Assembly: GCF_015160855.1 (NCBI RefSeq)
Contig: NZ_CP063373.1
Coordinates: 8,345,001-8,409,000, forward strand
Direction of reading: 5' to 3'
Origin: Streptomyces ferrugineus
GTDB lineage: Bacteria > Actinomycetota > Actinomycetes > Streptomycetales > Streptomycetaceae
DNA: 64,000 bases
Shown here: one piece after another, positions 26,926 to 35,449 of the stretch
How the letters are laid out: the number at the start of each line of letters is the position of its first letter
Numbering within the stretch: the stretch's first letter is position 1
Notes under the pieces: model-generated
Database searches by the model: none
The model's input: the letters and a program-made list of their open reading frames with translations, nothing else
What the model was told of the DNA's origin: nothing
Position numbers and translations under genes: made by a program

Positions 26926-27429
26926 TTATCGGTAGTAGCCGCCGCCCTCGATGTACTCGGTGAGGGTGCGGGCGTCGCGCTCCTCGCCCATGAGGCGAAG
27001 GCACTGTTCGTGGATGGCCCGAGAGCTGTCGGGGTGGTCCTGGATGTGCTCGGCGATGCCGACGACGGCGTGGTGTAGGCGGTCTTCGGCATCGCGGGTC
27101 TCGTAGTACGCCTCGACGGCTTCCTGGACAAGCCGTCTGCTGTCGAGGTCCAAGCCCTCCAGGGGCGGGGACATCAGCTCTTCGAGGGGCAGTTCGAAGA
27201 CGCGGGCGAAAGCGAGCGCCTCGTCGACGTTGATGCGGCGGCGTGGGGTGCCGTTCTCGATGCGCCAGACGGCGGTCTGGTTCATCTTGACGCCGGCCTT
27301 GGACACCCGGTCTGCCAGCTCGATCGTGCTCCACCCTCTGACCTCGCGCTCCAGCGCCACCCGCGCGGCGATGTTGCCCTCGCTGTAGAGCAGCGGCACC
27401 TCACCGCCGTCAGCCTTGTCGCCTGTCAT
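26926..27429 (-). CDS. XRE-family regulator of the element
   Basis: This 167-residue protein has an N-terminal HTH (ARVALEREVRGWSTIELADRVSKAG; MNQTAVWRIENGTPRRRI) and a helical C-terminus with no recognised domain. The ATG at 27429 follows GGAGGTCCG. It is 21 bases upstream of int, in an operon with it, and divergent from the Xis-like gene. It is likely the repressor that keeps the element integrated, comparable in position to the Kor-type regulators. Confidence 0.82.
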   Translation of the reverse strand: MTGDKADGGEVPLLYSEGNIAARVALEREVRGWSTIELADRVSKAGVKMNQTAVWRIENGTPRRRINVDEALAFARVFELPLEELMSPPLEGLDLDSRRLVQEAVEAYYETRDAEDRLHHAVVGIAEHIQDHPDSSRAIHEQCLRLMGEERDARTLTEYIEGGGYYR

Positions 27430-27549
27430 CGGACCTCCATCATGACCATCACTATCCCAATTGAAACATACCCTTGCCGATTTGGTTAACCGGCGATCGT
27501 CGAGTACAACCTATGCAGACCGGATTGCTGCCTAGTCGATTGGGAATGC
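27430..27549. promoter_or_regulatory. Divergent control region, regulator/int versus xis
   Basis: This AT-richer 120-base gap contains the half-sites CCCAATTG (about 27456) and CGATTGGG (about 27538) in inverted orientation, plus the words TTGGTTAACC and TTGAAACATA. The XRE protein probably binds here to set the balance between integrase and excisionase. No exact promoter is called. Confidence 0.4.
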
Positions 27550-27744
27550 ATGCGATATCTGACCACCGCCGAGGTCGCCGAGCGCTACCGGACAGCGGAG
27601 AGCACCGTCCGCTACTGGCGCCAGATCGAGAAGGGCCCGCGCGGCATCAAGATCGGCAAGCGGGTGCTGTACCCCGAGGCCGAGCTGCTGCGCTACGAGC
27701 GGGCCCTGAGCGAGGGCCGAGACGAGTGGGGTCTGGCCTCCTGA
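27550..27744 (+). CDS. Excisionase-like MerR/HTH-17 protein
   Basis: This 64-residue winged-helix protein (MRYLTTAEVAERYRTAESTV; KIGKRVLYPEAELLRYERAL) is of the type that acts as Xis in actinomycete integrative elements. It is the first rightward gene and probably directs excision together with the integrase. The ribosome binding site is weak (GGGAATGC). Confidence 0.8.
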   Translation: MRYLTTAEVAERYRTAESTVRYWRQIEKGPRGIKIGKRVLYPEAELLRYERALSEGRDEWGLAS

Positions 27745-27841
27745 GCCGCCGGAGGCCCGGGACACGGAAACGGCCCTCGGCGCGCCAACGCCGAAGGCCG
27801 GAGAGTCCCCCGCACACCGCCCATCCCTGAACGAACAAGCC

Positions 27842-27878
27842 GACGAGGGGCTGGACCTTGCCCGTCCTGCCCCTCGTC
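27842..27878 (+). promoter_or_regulatory. Hairpin immediately upstream of the ATPase gene
   Basis: GACGAGGGGC (27842-27851) is complementary to GCCCCTCGTC (27869-27878) with a 17-base loop. It ends four bases before the ribosome binding site AGAGGAA of the gene at 27893. It could end the xis transcript or gate expression of the next gene. Confidence 0.45.
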
Positions 27879-27892
27879 TGAGAGGAACGTCT

Positions 27893-29505
27893 ATGGAGGA
27901 CTCTACGTCCCCCACCAACCCGAACACGGTCCCCAAGGTCAACTGGCCCGAGGTCGCGGTCCCCGGCCAAGGCGTCCCCGGACGCCGCGGGGACGAGCAT
28001 TCTGCTGATGCGGTATCAGGGGACCGTCCCCTCGACACATCCCGTCCCCTGTCGGCGCGAACCACGGTCCCCATATCCAATTCCGTTGGAGACGTGCAGG
28101 TCAGTGGCATCGGCACGCCAACGGGGACCGGTCCCCAAGACTCTGGAGTTGCACCAGGGGACCGCAGTGGGGACCGGGACACCGGCCGTCACCTGTCGCC
28201 GGGGACCGACGTCCCCGGGGAGCCGACCGAGCAACAGGAGATCGCAGCCACCGATGGCGGGACACGCGCCGGCGGCCATGAAGGCGCCGGTGCTCAGGTA
28301 GCCGCTGACGGGGTCGCGCTGCTGGACGAGTTGCGGGCAGCGATCGGCAAGTACGTGGTACTGCCCAACGAGGAGGCGCTGACCGCTGTCACTTTGTGGG
28401 TGGCGGCCACGCACATCCAGACGGCTCTGCAGCATGCTCCGCGTCTGGCGGTGGTGAGCCCGACGAAGGGGTGCGGCAAGTCCCGGGTTCTGGACGTGCT
28501 CCACGAGACCGTGTACCAGCCGATGATGACGGTGAACACCTCCCCGGCGGTCATCTTCCGGATCATCGGCAAGAACCCTCCCACCCTGCTGGTGGACGAG
28601 GCAGACACCATCTTCGGCCCCCCAAGGCGAGCGGTGACAGTGAGATCCTGCGCGGCCTGCTGAATGCCGGGCACCAGCGCAACCGGCCCGCCTGGCGAAT
28701 CTCCGGTCCGGATCACAAACCGACCCCGTTCCCCACCTTCGCCATGGCTGCCATCGCGGGTATCGGCGACCTGCCGGACACGGTCATGGATCGGGCGGTC
28801 GTTCTGCGGATGCAGAAGCGTAAGCCGGGCGAAAAGGTCACCCCGTTCCGCTCCCGGTATTCGGTGCCGGAACTCAACGCGCTGCGTGACCGGCTGACCG
28901 CCTGGCTGGGTCCCCTGCGCGGGCAGGCTGCCCGAATGGTGCCGCAGATGCCGGTGGAAGACCGGGCGGCGGACACCTGGGAGCCGCTGGTCATCATCGC
29001 CGACCTGGCAGGCGGCCAGTGGCCCACCCAGGCTCGTGCCGCCTGCTTGGCCATGACCCGCCACGAGGCGGCCCAGGACGAGCAGAGCAGCCTGAAGACG
29101 CGGCTCCTGCGCGACATCCACCGCATCTTCGCGCAGGCGGACAACCCCGAGGCCCTGGCCACTCAGGATCTGGTCGCCTCGCTGCTCCAGGACGCTGAGG
29201 CCCCGTGGGCGGAGTACGGCACCAAAGGGCTGAACGCGTACCACCTGAGCAACCTGCTGCGGGACTTCAACATCAGCCCGGCCAACTACCGGTTCGACAA
29301 GGGCAGGCAGGCCAAGGCGTACATGCGCAACCGGTTCCTGGACGCCTGGGCCCGCAACTGCCCCGATCTCGTCGAGGCGGCACCCGGGCCCGAACGCGGC
29401 GCCGCCCCCGCCCGCATGCCGCAGGGCAGGCTGCCCGCCGTCCCGGCGGGGACGCTGCCTGTCGGCCCGCCCGGTGGCCCCGCCGGGCCGAAGCGCGCTC
29501 TCTGA
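27893..29505 (+). pseudogene. DUF3631 P-loop ATPase (putative replication protein), frameshifted
   Basis: The ATPase domain starts near residue 140 of the first frame, with Walker A SPTKGCGKS (about 189-197) and Walker B LLVDEADTIFG (about 232-243). The frame then breaks at a run of six C at 28618-28623. Homologous sequence resumes in another frame (KASGDSEILRGLLNAGHQRN) and runs to a stop at 29505. One more C would restore a single protein of about 537 residues. DUF3631 proteins are helicase-like ATPases common on actinobacterial plasmids and integrative elements. The N-terminal 130 residues are low-complexity Gly/Pro/Asp/Arg. The break may be a real mutation or a homopolymer error. Confidence 0.8.
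27906..28220. repeat. Cluster of 15 GGGGAC/GTCCCC hexamers
   Basis: By my count, nine GTCCCC and six GGGGAC words occur in about 315 bases; about 0.5 would be expected at 70% GC. They read in different codon frames (VP, RP, GD, GTGP), so the constraint is on DNA rather than protein. Several are paired into palindromes, such as GGGGACCGGTCCCC at 28123-28136. Two further copies flank the gap after the gene (about 29543 and 29558). An iteron-like origin or protein-binding array is possible. Confidence 0.7.
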
Positions 29506-29690
29506 TCCCACCGGGGGTCCGTATCACTGCGTCGCATCCGTCCCCGCGCAGGTCAGCGCGGGGACGGACTCTGTCGCCGGGACGGAGTTCTCCGTACCTG
29601 CCCGCGTGTCCGTACCTGTGTTGACCAGGCATGCGACGGATGCGACGGACGTGACACAGCCCGATCCCCCCTCTCCTTCGGAGCACCACC

Positions 29691-30431
29691 ATGCACACCG
29701 AGAACGACACGAACCCCTCTTCGTCCCGCCGCTGGGGTTGGTTCAGCCGGGACCGACGAACAGCAGCAAGCTGGAGCGAACGAGCCCCTAAAGAGGCTTC
29801 GTCCGCGCTTGCCCCCGCCCCTGGGGTGGCGGAGGGAGAGGGGGCCGGGCGCCAGCGGGCGCCCGAGCCTGAGGAGGGGGTGAACGAGCCCCGCACCGTG
29901 TCTCCCGCCGACAGCGCCGAGCAGCCAGTCGCCGACTCCAACACCCCACTCGCCAAGCCGTCTGCCCGTCAAGCTCCCGCCGCCGTTGAGCAGCCCTCGT
30001 GGCGTGGACCCGACGCCCCCGCACTGCCCGCGCGGATGAACCGCAAACGCACCATCGAGAAACGCGACCAGGAGAAGAAGATCCGCTTTACCCCGACCGC
30101 GGTCCGCCTCATCGATGACGAGGCCAGGCGGCGCCACCAGAAGTTCGCCGGCTTCGTCGGCGACGCCGCCCTCGCCGTGGCGCTCGGCAAGGCGGGCATG
30201 GTCGGCAGCCCAGAGGACGACCCCATCCGCCCGCTTGTGGAAGCCATCGAAGCGCACACCAAGGCGCTGAACCGGATCGGCACCAACCTCAACCAGGTCA
30301 CGACAGCCATCCACTCCGGCGCGATACCCGAGCGGGCCGAGGCAGTCCTCGACCGCATTGAGCAGGCCGCCCAGGCCAGTTACGCACTCATGGACCGGCT
30401 CCTGGCGGAAGGAGCCCCTCATGGTGCCTGA
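29691..30431 (+). CDS. MobC-like relaxosome protein
   Basis: This 246-residue protein has a low-complexity, Pro/Glu-rich first half and a C-terminal ribbon-helix-helix/MobC region (KKIRFTPTAVRLIDDEARRR; ALNRIGTNLNQVTTAIHSGA). The NxxGxNxNQ-type motif is characteristic of MobC/MbeC accessory proteins that help relaxases nick oriT. It overlaps the relaxase start by 11 bases. An oriT is expected in the gap upstream (29506-29690), though I could not define it. Confidence 0.82.
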   Translation: MHTENDTNPSSSRRWGWFSRDRRTAASWSERAPKEASSALAPAPGVAEGEGAGRQRAPEPEEGVNEPRTVSPADSAEQPVADSNTPLAKPSARQAPAAVEQPSWRGPDAPALPARMNRKRTIEKRDQEKKIRFTPTAVRLIDDEARRRHQKFAGFVGDAALAVALGKAGMVGSPEDDPIRPLVEAIEAHTKALNRIGTNLNQVTTAIHSGAIPERAEAVLDRIEQAAQASYALMDRLLAEGAPHGA

Positions 30432-32115
30432 CGTCTCCACCGGCTCCAGCACCCTCGGCCTGATCAACTACCTCTTCGGAAAGGGGCGGCGCGACGAGCA
30501 CACCGACCCCCACATCGTGGCCGCCTGGGACATGGCCGGCGCCCCCGACCCCGGCCGCGACCCCACCGCCACCTACACCCAGCTCGCCCGGCGCCTGGAC
30601 CACCACGTCGACCTCCGCACCCGGGAACTCGGCGGAAAGCAGCCACCGCAGCATGTGTGGCACTGCCCGGTGCGCACCGCGCCCGGCGACCGCTACCTCA
30701 CCGACGCTGAGTGGGCCGAGGTTGCCCGCCGCGTCGTAGCCGCCACGGGCATCGCCCCCGAGGGAGACGACAAGGCGTGCCGCTGGATCGCGGTCCGGCA
30801 CGCCGACGACCACATCCACATCATGGCCACCACCGTCCGAGCCGACGGCCGCCGCCCTCGTACGAACCGGGACGGCTGGCGGGCACAGCGCGAATGCCGC
30901 AAGATCGAGGCTGAGTTCGGGCTGCGCCGCCTGAAGTCCGGCGACCTCACCGCCCCGCGCACGCCCACCGGCGCCGAGCGCGCGAAGGCCGAGCGCCAGG
31001 GCCAGGACGAGACCGCACGGGAGTGGCTGCGTGAGCAGGCGTACGCGGTCGCCGCCGCCGTACGCAATATCGACGAGTACTTCACCGTGCTGCGCTCCCT
31101 CGGCATCCAGGTCAGGCCGCGTATCGGCCCCGAGACCGGCGAGGTGACCGGCTACAGCCTGGCCGCGCCCGGCGATACCGCCCAGGGCGAGCCGGTCTGG
31201 TACGGCGGCTCAAAGCTCGCCCCCGACCTGTCCTACAACCGCCTCTGCGAACGGCTCCCCACCCAGGACCTGACCGACCGCCCTCAGCAAGTGGTGGACC
31301 CGGCCGAACCGTGGCACCGCGCCGAAACCGCCATCCGTGACGCCCGCGCCGTCCTCGACTCAGGCGACGACGCCGTGGCCCAGGGCCACCTGAATGCCTT
31401 CGGCGACACCCTCCACAACCTCGCCCTCGCCACCAACGGCGAGCACCGGGCCGAACTGCAAGCCGCCGCAAGGGCGTTCAACCGCGCCCGCCGCTCGGCG
31501 ATCCGGGCCGACCACCAGGCCGCCACCGCCCTGCGGGAAGCCGCCAGGGAACTCGCCTACGCCACACACGATCCGGGCGGACTCGCCATCGCCCTGATCT
31601 TCGCCGCGCTCCACGTGGCGCGCGCCGCCGCCAAGTGGCATGAGCAGCGCGGCCACGAGCAGCAGGCCGCAGCAGCCGAAGAAGCATTCCGGCACCTGCA
31701 GGCCAGTTACCAGCAGGCCGCCCAGCCAGTCTTGGCGGACCTCGCCCGTCGCGCACCGCGCACCACAACCGCCAGCCGCTTCGAGCAGGATCTGCGCGCA
31801 GTCCTCCCCGACCACGCCGACCGCGTCCTAGCCGATCCCGCATGGCCGGCCCTGACCACGACACTCGCCCGCGCCGAGACCGCCGGCCACAACCCCCGGC
31901 GCCTCCTGTCCGAGGTCGGAGCCCTGCGGGAACTCGATAGTGCCGAGCATCCCGCCGAGGTCCTCACCTGGCGCATCACCGTTCAACCGAACAGGCGCGC
32001 TCAGGCAGCACGTAGGCAAAGCACCATCAGCGGCACGACGTCCATGTCCGCCGCCCCACGTCCTCCGGCCACACCCGTGAGCATGACGCCCGAAGAACGT
32101 GGTCGGCATCGCTGA
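30421..32115 (+). CDS. Relaxase / mobilization nuclease
   Basis: This 564-residue protein carries a VirD2/MobA-like relaxase domain in the first 200 residues: HVWHCPVRT (about 78-86), and the metal-binding three-histidine region AVRHADDHIHIMATTVRADG, with His127, His131 and His133. The catalytic tyrosine may be among the N-terminal Tyr residues (Tyr17, Tyr52), which is not certain. The C-terminal half is Ala/Arg-rich and helical. Its ATG at 30421 lies inside the mobC gene. It would nick and pilot the element during mobilization. Fragments of a second copy are present at 41382-41536. Confidence 0.88.
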   Translation: MVPDVSTGSSTLGLINYLFGKGRRDEHTDPHIVAAWDMAGAPDPGRDPTATYTQLARRLDHHVDLRTRELGGKQPPQHVWHCPVRTAPGDRYLTDAEWAEVARRVVAATGIAPEGDDKACRWIAVRHADDHIHIMATTVRADGRRPRTNRDGWRAQRECRKIEAEFGLRRLKSGDLTAPRTPTGAERAKAERQGQDETAREWLREQAYAVAAAVRNIDEYFTVLRSLGIQVRPRIGPETGEVTGYSLAAPGDTAQGEPVWYGGSKLAPDLSYNRLCERLPTQDLTDRPQQVVDPAEPWHRAETAIRDARAVLDSGDDAVAQGHLNAFGDTLHNLALATNGEHRAELQAAARAFNRARRSAIRADHQAATALREAARELAYATHDPGGLAIALIFAALHVARAAAKWHEQRGHEQQAAAAEEAFRHLQASYQQAAQPVLADLARRAPRTTTASRFEQDLRAVLPDHADRVLADPAWPALTTTLARAETAGHNPRRLLSEVGALRELDSAEHPAEVLTWRITVQPNRRAQAARRQSTISGTTSMSAAPRPPATPVSMTPEERGRHR

Positions 32116-32180
32116 ACCCGGTCGGATGCCCTCGCCATACGGCGCGGCGGGGGCATCGACTGTTCTGCCACGGCTTCGCG

Positions 32181-32759
32181 TCAGGCTGCTTCGGTTCCGC
32201 TCGGAGCAGCGGGTGCACCAGTCCGCACGGCGAGCAGCTGCCCGGACCACGCGCGGGCTTCGGCCAGGTGTTCAGCCTGCAGCCCGGCACGGGGATCAGG
32301 CTGTACCAGCAGGGTCGCCGCGCCACGGGCGGTGCGCTCCGCGGCCCAGGAGTGGTCGAGATCAGTGAAGTCGTCGTCGATCCACACAGCGGGGGCGTCG
32401 GCCAGCCACGCGTCGACGTAGTCGCGCTTCCACAGGTAGCCATTGGGGTGGCTTGTTGTGATCTTGGGGCGCGGGAGATCAACGTGGGGCAGGGGTGGGA
32501 GACCGAGGAGCGGTCCGATCAGAGTGGCGGCGTCCCGGCGCCAGCTGGTGCACCAGACAGGCGTGACCATGCCGGTACGGATCACTTCCATGAGCAGGGG
32601 GCCATGGGCGGGATTGAGCCAGATGGTGACCGGGTCGTCGGCGCTGCGGCAAGGGGGGACGACGTCGTGGCGGGCGTGGGTGGCTGGGGTCGAGCCCTCC
32701 GCGTCGGGGAAGGGTATGAGGACGCCGTCGATGTCGAGGAGCAGGTAGGGCGGACGCAT
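32181..32759 (-). CDS. HAD-fold hydrolase-like protein
   Basis: This 192-residue protein has the HAD nucleophile motif LLLDIDGVLIPF (Asp9 and Asp11), a second motif region WCTSWRRDA, and a late acidic motif AVWIDDDFTDLD. It resembles the HAD domains found alone in Streptomyces mobile elements and in RNA-repair fusion proteins. The substrate is unknown. It is the last gene of a four-gene leftward operon. Confidence 0.78.
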   Translation of the reverse strand: MRPPYLLLDIDGVLIPFPDAEGSTPATHARHDVVPPCRSADDPVTIWLNPAHGPLLMEVIRTGMVTPVWCTSWRRDAATLIGPLLGLPPLPHVDLPRPKITTSHPNGYLWKRDYVDAWLADAPAVWIDDDFTDLDHSWAAERTARGAATLLVQPDPRAGLQAEHLAEARAWSGQLLAVRTGAPAAPSGTEAA

Positions 32760-32789
32760 CGGATTCTCCCAGGGGAGCCGGAGTGAGGG

Positions 32790-33485
32790 TCAGAGTTTGC
32801 GCGCGGTGATCAGCAGAGTGGTGGGCCAACGGCCTCCGTGGCGGGCGTCGTGGAACTCCTGAGCCGAGGTGAGCCACAGGCCGGCGCGATCGAGGTGTTT
32901 CTCCCAGCGGTTGGCGTCGAAGTCCCAGCGGGCGATGGGTAGTCGGGTGCGGTCAGGGAGGGTGACGTAGTCGCGGCGCGGTCGGTCGTCGGTGGCCGGG
33001 CGGAGGCCGCCGCGTTGCGGGTGGGGTACGGAGAAGGCGAGAGTGCGCCCGGGTTTGAGGTGCTGGGCGATGGCCGGGAGCAGGACTTCGGGGGCGACGA
33101 GCCCGATGGCGCCGAAGACGGAGTAAACCGCGTCGAACTGCTCGTCTGAGGCTTGCAGGTAGTGAAGGGCATGGCCCGCCACGAAGGTGAGGCTGTTCAG
33201 CCGGCCGTAGTGCGAGCGGGCTCGGCGGACTTGGAGGCCGACGAGGTCGACGCCGGTGACCTGGGCACCGTAGCGGGTGGCGAGGTGGGCGGCGTTGTGG
33301 CCGGGGCCGCAACCAAGTTCCAGCACCCGCTTGCGGCGCAGATCCTGCCCGAGGATCTCGGCGCCGGGCCCGGTGCCCGGCCGGGTGGTCCACTCCATCC
33401 GCGCGGGGACCGAGAGTGGCTCGGCAGGATTTGCCGTGGTGCGTTGAAGGGCGTGGACGTACCAGGGGGAAGCGTGGGCGAGCAC
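32790..33485 (-). CDS. Class I SAM-dependent methyltransferase (cargo)
   Basis: This 231-residue protein has motif I VLELGCGPGHNAAHLA (about 54-69), TGVDLVGLQVRRAR after strand 2, and the post-motif FDAVYSVFGAIGLV. The GTG at 33485 directly abuts the stop of the phosphotransferase-like gene, with GGAGG inside that gene as ribosome binding site, so the genes are coupled. The first residues contain WYVHALQRT. A small-molecule or nucleic-acid target is possible; none can be assigned. Confidence 0.82.
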   Translation of the reverse strand: MLAHASPWYVHALQRTTANPAEPLSVPARMEWTTRPGTGPGAEILGQDLRRKRVLELGCGPGHNAAHLATRYGAQVTGVDLVGLQVRRARSHYGRLNSLTFVAGHALHYLQASDEQFDAVYSVFGAIGLVAPEVLLPAIAQHLKPGRTLAFSVPHPQRGGLRPATDDRPRRDYVTLPDRTRLPIARWDFDANRWEKHLDRAGLWLTSAQEFHDARHGGRWPTTLLITARKL

Positions 33486-34397
33486 CTACACCTCCAGGAG
33501 GTGAAGGACGTCGGTGAGGTGGCGGCGTACGGCCTCGATGTAGGCGGGGTCGGTGTCCGGGTCGTTGATCCAGCGGATCGACTGCTCCATGAACCACTCC
33601 ACGGCCCACATGCGATGCCAGCCCAACGCCCAGTTCTGGGCGGAGAGCCCGCCGCGCGGAGTGAGGGCGTCGGGGGTGCCGCCGGCGGTGACGTATTGCT
33701 CCAGGAAGACGCGCAGGCGTACGGGGTCGGGGGTGTCGAGGGTGCCGTGCCAGCTGGCGAGGTCGAGCAGGCCGGGGCCGGTGAAGGCGCGGGCGAAGTC
33801 CAGCAGCCGCCAGCCGTGTCGGCTGATGTGGAGGCTGGTGGGGTGGAACTCGGAGTGCACCCAGCCGAACGGAGCCACCGTCGTACCAGCCGAGCGTGTC
33901 TCGGCGGCCTGGGCGATCCGATCGAGCGCGTCCTCAACGTCGTCCGCCTCGTGCCACCGGTCGGCCTTGCGGAGTCGGGCGAAGTGCTCCAGGGCCCGGC
34001 CCGGCAGCTTGCGGAGGCCGGCCTGGTCGAGGACGGGTAGGGCGGGTGCCGTGCGGGTGCCGTGCAGGACTACGGCCGCGGCGGTGCCGTCGAGGTCGTC
34101 GGCGTCGCGGACAGCGGGGTCGAGATCCTCCATGAGCATGCCGAGCCAGCCGTCCAGGACGGCGGAGGCACGGACCTGCGGGACGGGAACGCCGAGCGCG
34201 TGCGCCAGACGGAGGGCTTGATCCTCGCTGTCGAAGGGCCGCTTCGCGTACTTGAAGATCGCGGTGGTGGCGTCGGGGAAGGTCAGGCGCTCGACACCGG
34301 ACATTGACCACACGCGCACCTCCTCGCGCACGGCGGTGGGGCGGCCGGCAATGGTTAGCAGGCTGTCGAGGAGTTCGGCGCTGGGGTTCGCGGTCAC
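33486..34397 (-). CDS. Aminoglycoside phosphotransferase-fold protein
   Basis: This 303-residue protein has an APH/choline-kinase-like fold: VERLTFPDATTAIFKYAKRP resembles the ATP-lysine strand. The Brenner-like catalytic motif is altered to WVHSEFHPTSLHI (usual HGDLHPGN), so the catalytic Asp is replaced by Glu. LLDFARAFTGPGLLDLA matches the metal-binding DxD/DFE region. The GTG at 34397 follows GGAG. The motif change makes drug resistance doubtful; it could phosphorylate another substrate or be inactive. Confidence 0.72.
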   Translation of the reverse strand: MTANPSAELLDSLLTIAGRPTAVREEVRVWSMSGVERLTFPDATTAIFKYAKRPFDSEDQALRLAHALGVPVPQVRASAVLDGWLGMLMEDLDPAVRDADDLDGTAAAVVLHGTRTAPALPVLDQAGLRKLPGRALEHFARLRKADRWHEADDVEDALDRIAQAAETRSAGTTVAPFGWVHSEFHPTSLHISRHGWRLLDFARAFTGPGLLDLASWHGTLDTPDPVRLRVFLEQYVTAGGTPDALTPRGGLSAQNWALGWHRMWAVEWFMEQSIRWINDPDTDPAYIEAVRRHLTDVLHLLEV

Positions 34398-34474
34398 GTG
34401 GGGGCTCCAGAGAGGTCGGGGGCATCCGGGGCGGACGAGAGGTGCTGGCCCGCCCCGTAGCCTGGTGTGCGGTG

Positions 34475-35224
34475 TTACGCGGCTGGGCTCACGCGGTGGG
34501 CGTAGACCTGCTCGATCCATCCGGCCTTGAAGGCCGCGAGGTCGTCACGGAAGGCGGCCATCGACGCACCGTAGGGCGCGACGACGCCACCGGTCTGGTC
34601 CGGCACGGACTGGCAGCCGTGGACGAGCCGGCCGCCGAGGGCGGCGTGGGCCTTGATGGACTCGATGCGGCGGTGCTCGTTGAACCAGCCGCCGTGGTAG
34701 ACCTCGTCGAGCATGCCGCCCATCTCGTCGTCCAGGTCGAAGACGACGGAGGTGGCGGCCGGGAAGAACCAGCACGGGCCGACGTTCGAGATGTGCCCGT
34801 CCAGCTCCACCTTGTTCAGCGCCATCAGCGTGGCTGCCTCGCGCAGCATCCGCAGGTGCTCGGCGGTGATCTGCGGCAGGCCAAGGCCGGCGAGGTGTTC
34901 GTCGCGGAAGAGGTAGGCGTACACCTCGTAGGCGGTGGACAGCACGCGAGCGGCGTCCGAGGTGGACTCGGCGTGAGCCTTGATGAAGTCCAGCGCGAGC
35001 TGCTCGACCGCGCTCTCGGTGGTCTCCTGCACCTCCAGGAGCTGGGATTTGACCAGCTCCCAGTCGGCGACGAGCCAACTGTTGGACTCGAAGCGGAAGA
35101 AGTACTCGGCCGAGTCGATGGTGATGCGCCGGCCGTCGACGTGGATGCCAGGCAGGCGGTTCCAGCGCTCGTCGAACGCCTCGGGCAGTACGACCGTGAT
35201 GGCTGTGGTGTCGATGGTGGTCAC
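34475..35224 (-). CDS. Hypothetical protein, first gene of the leftward cargo operon
   Basis: I do not recognise this 249-residue soluble protein. Its start (TVVLPEAFDERWNRLPGIHV) and the segment AEYFFRFESNSWLVADWELV look like beta structure; the middle is helical; and there is a distinctive NVGPCWFFPAATSVVFDLDD. No signal peptide or membrane segment is present. The GTG at 35224 is chosen for the GGAGACACG preceding it. It is divergent from the HTH-TPR regulator and followed, 77 bases on, by the phosphotransferase-like gene. Confidence 0.65.
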   Translation of the reverse strand: MTTIDTTAITVVLPEAFDERWNRLPGIHVDGRRITIDSAEYFFRFESNSWLVADWELVKSQLLEVQETTESAVEQLALDFIKAHAESTSDAARVLSTAYEVYAYLFRDEHLAGLGLPQITAEHLRMLREAATLMALNKVELDGHISNVGPCWFFPAATSVVFDLDDEMGGMLDEVYHGGWFNEHRRIESIKAHAALGGRLVHGCQSVPDQTGGVVAPYGASMAAFRDDLAAFKAGWIEQVYAHRVSPAA

Positions 35225-35449
35225 CGTGTCTCCGTCTCTGATCGGCCGGGCACAGGCATAGGAATGCCCGAACCCGGTGTAGGCGTACGGAACTTCGGGG
35301 GCCGCCCGGCCGAAGGGGGGAGCCTGGTCGCGGTGTCGGACCGGGGCCGGGCGGCTGATGTTTAGTGAACCCTCCGTCACGCACAGTGGGTACGGTGAGA
35401 GGCAGTTGAAGCGGTATACGCGGTTTACAGCTCCTGAGCGGAGGCGATC

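Noticed and set aside
33486..34397. Calling the phosphotransferase-fold protein an aminoglycoside resistance gene
   Set aside because: The catalytic HGDxHP motif reads HSEFHP and the setting is an uncharacterised operon, so resistance cannot be supported.
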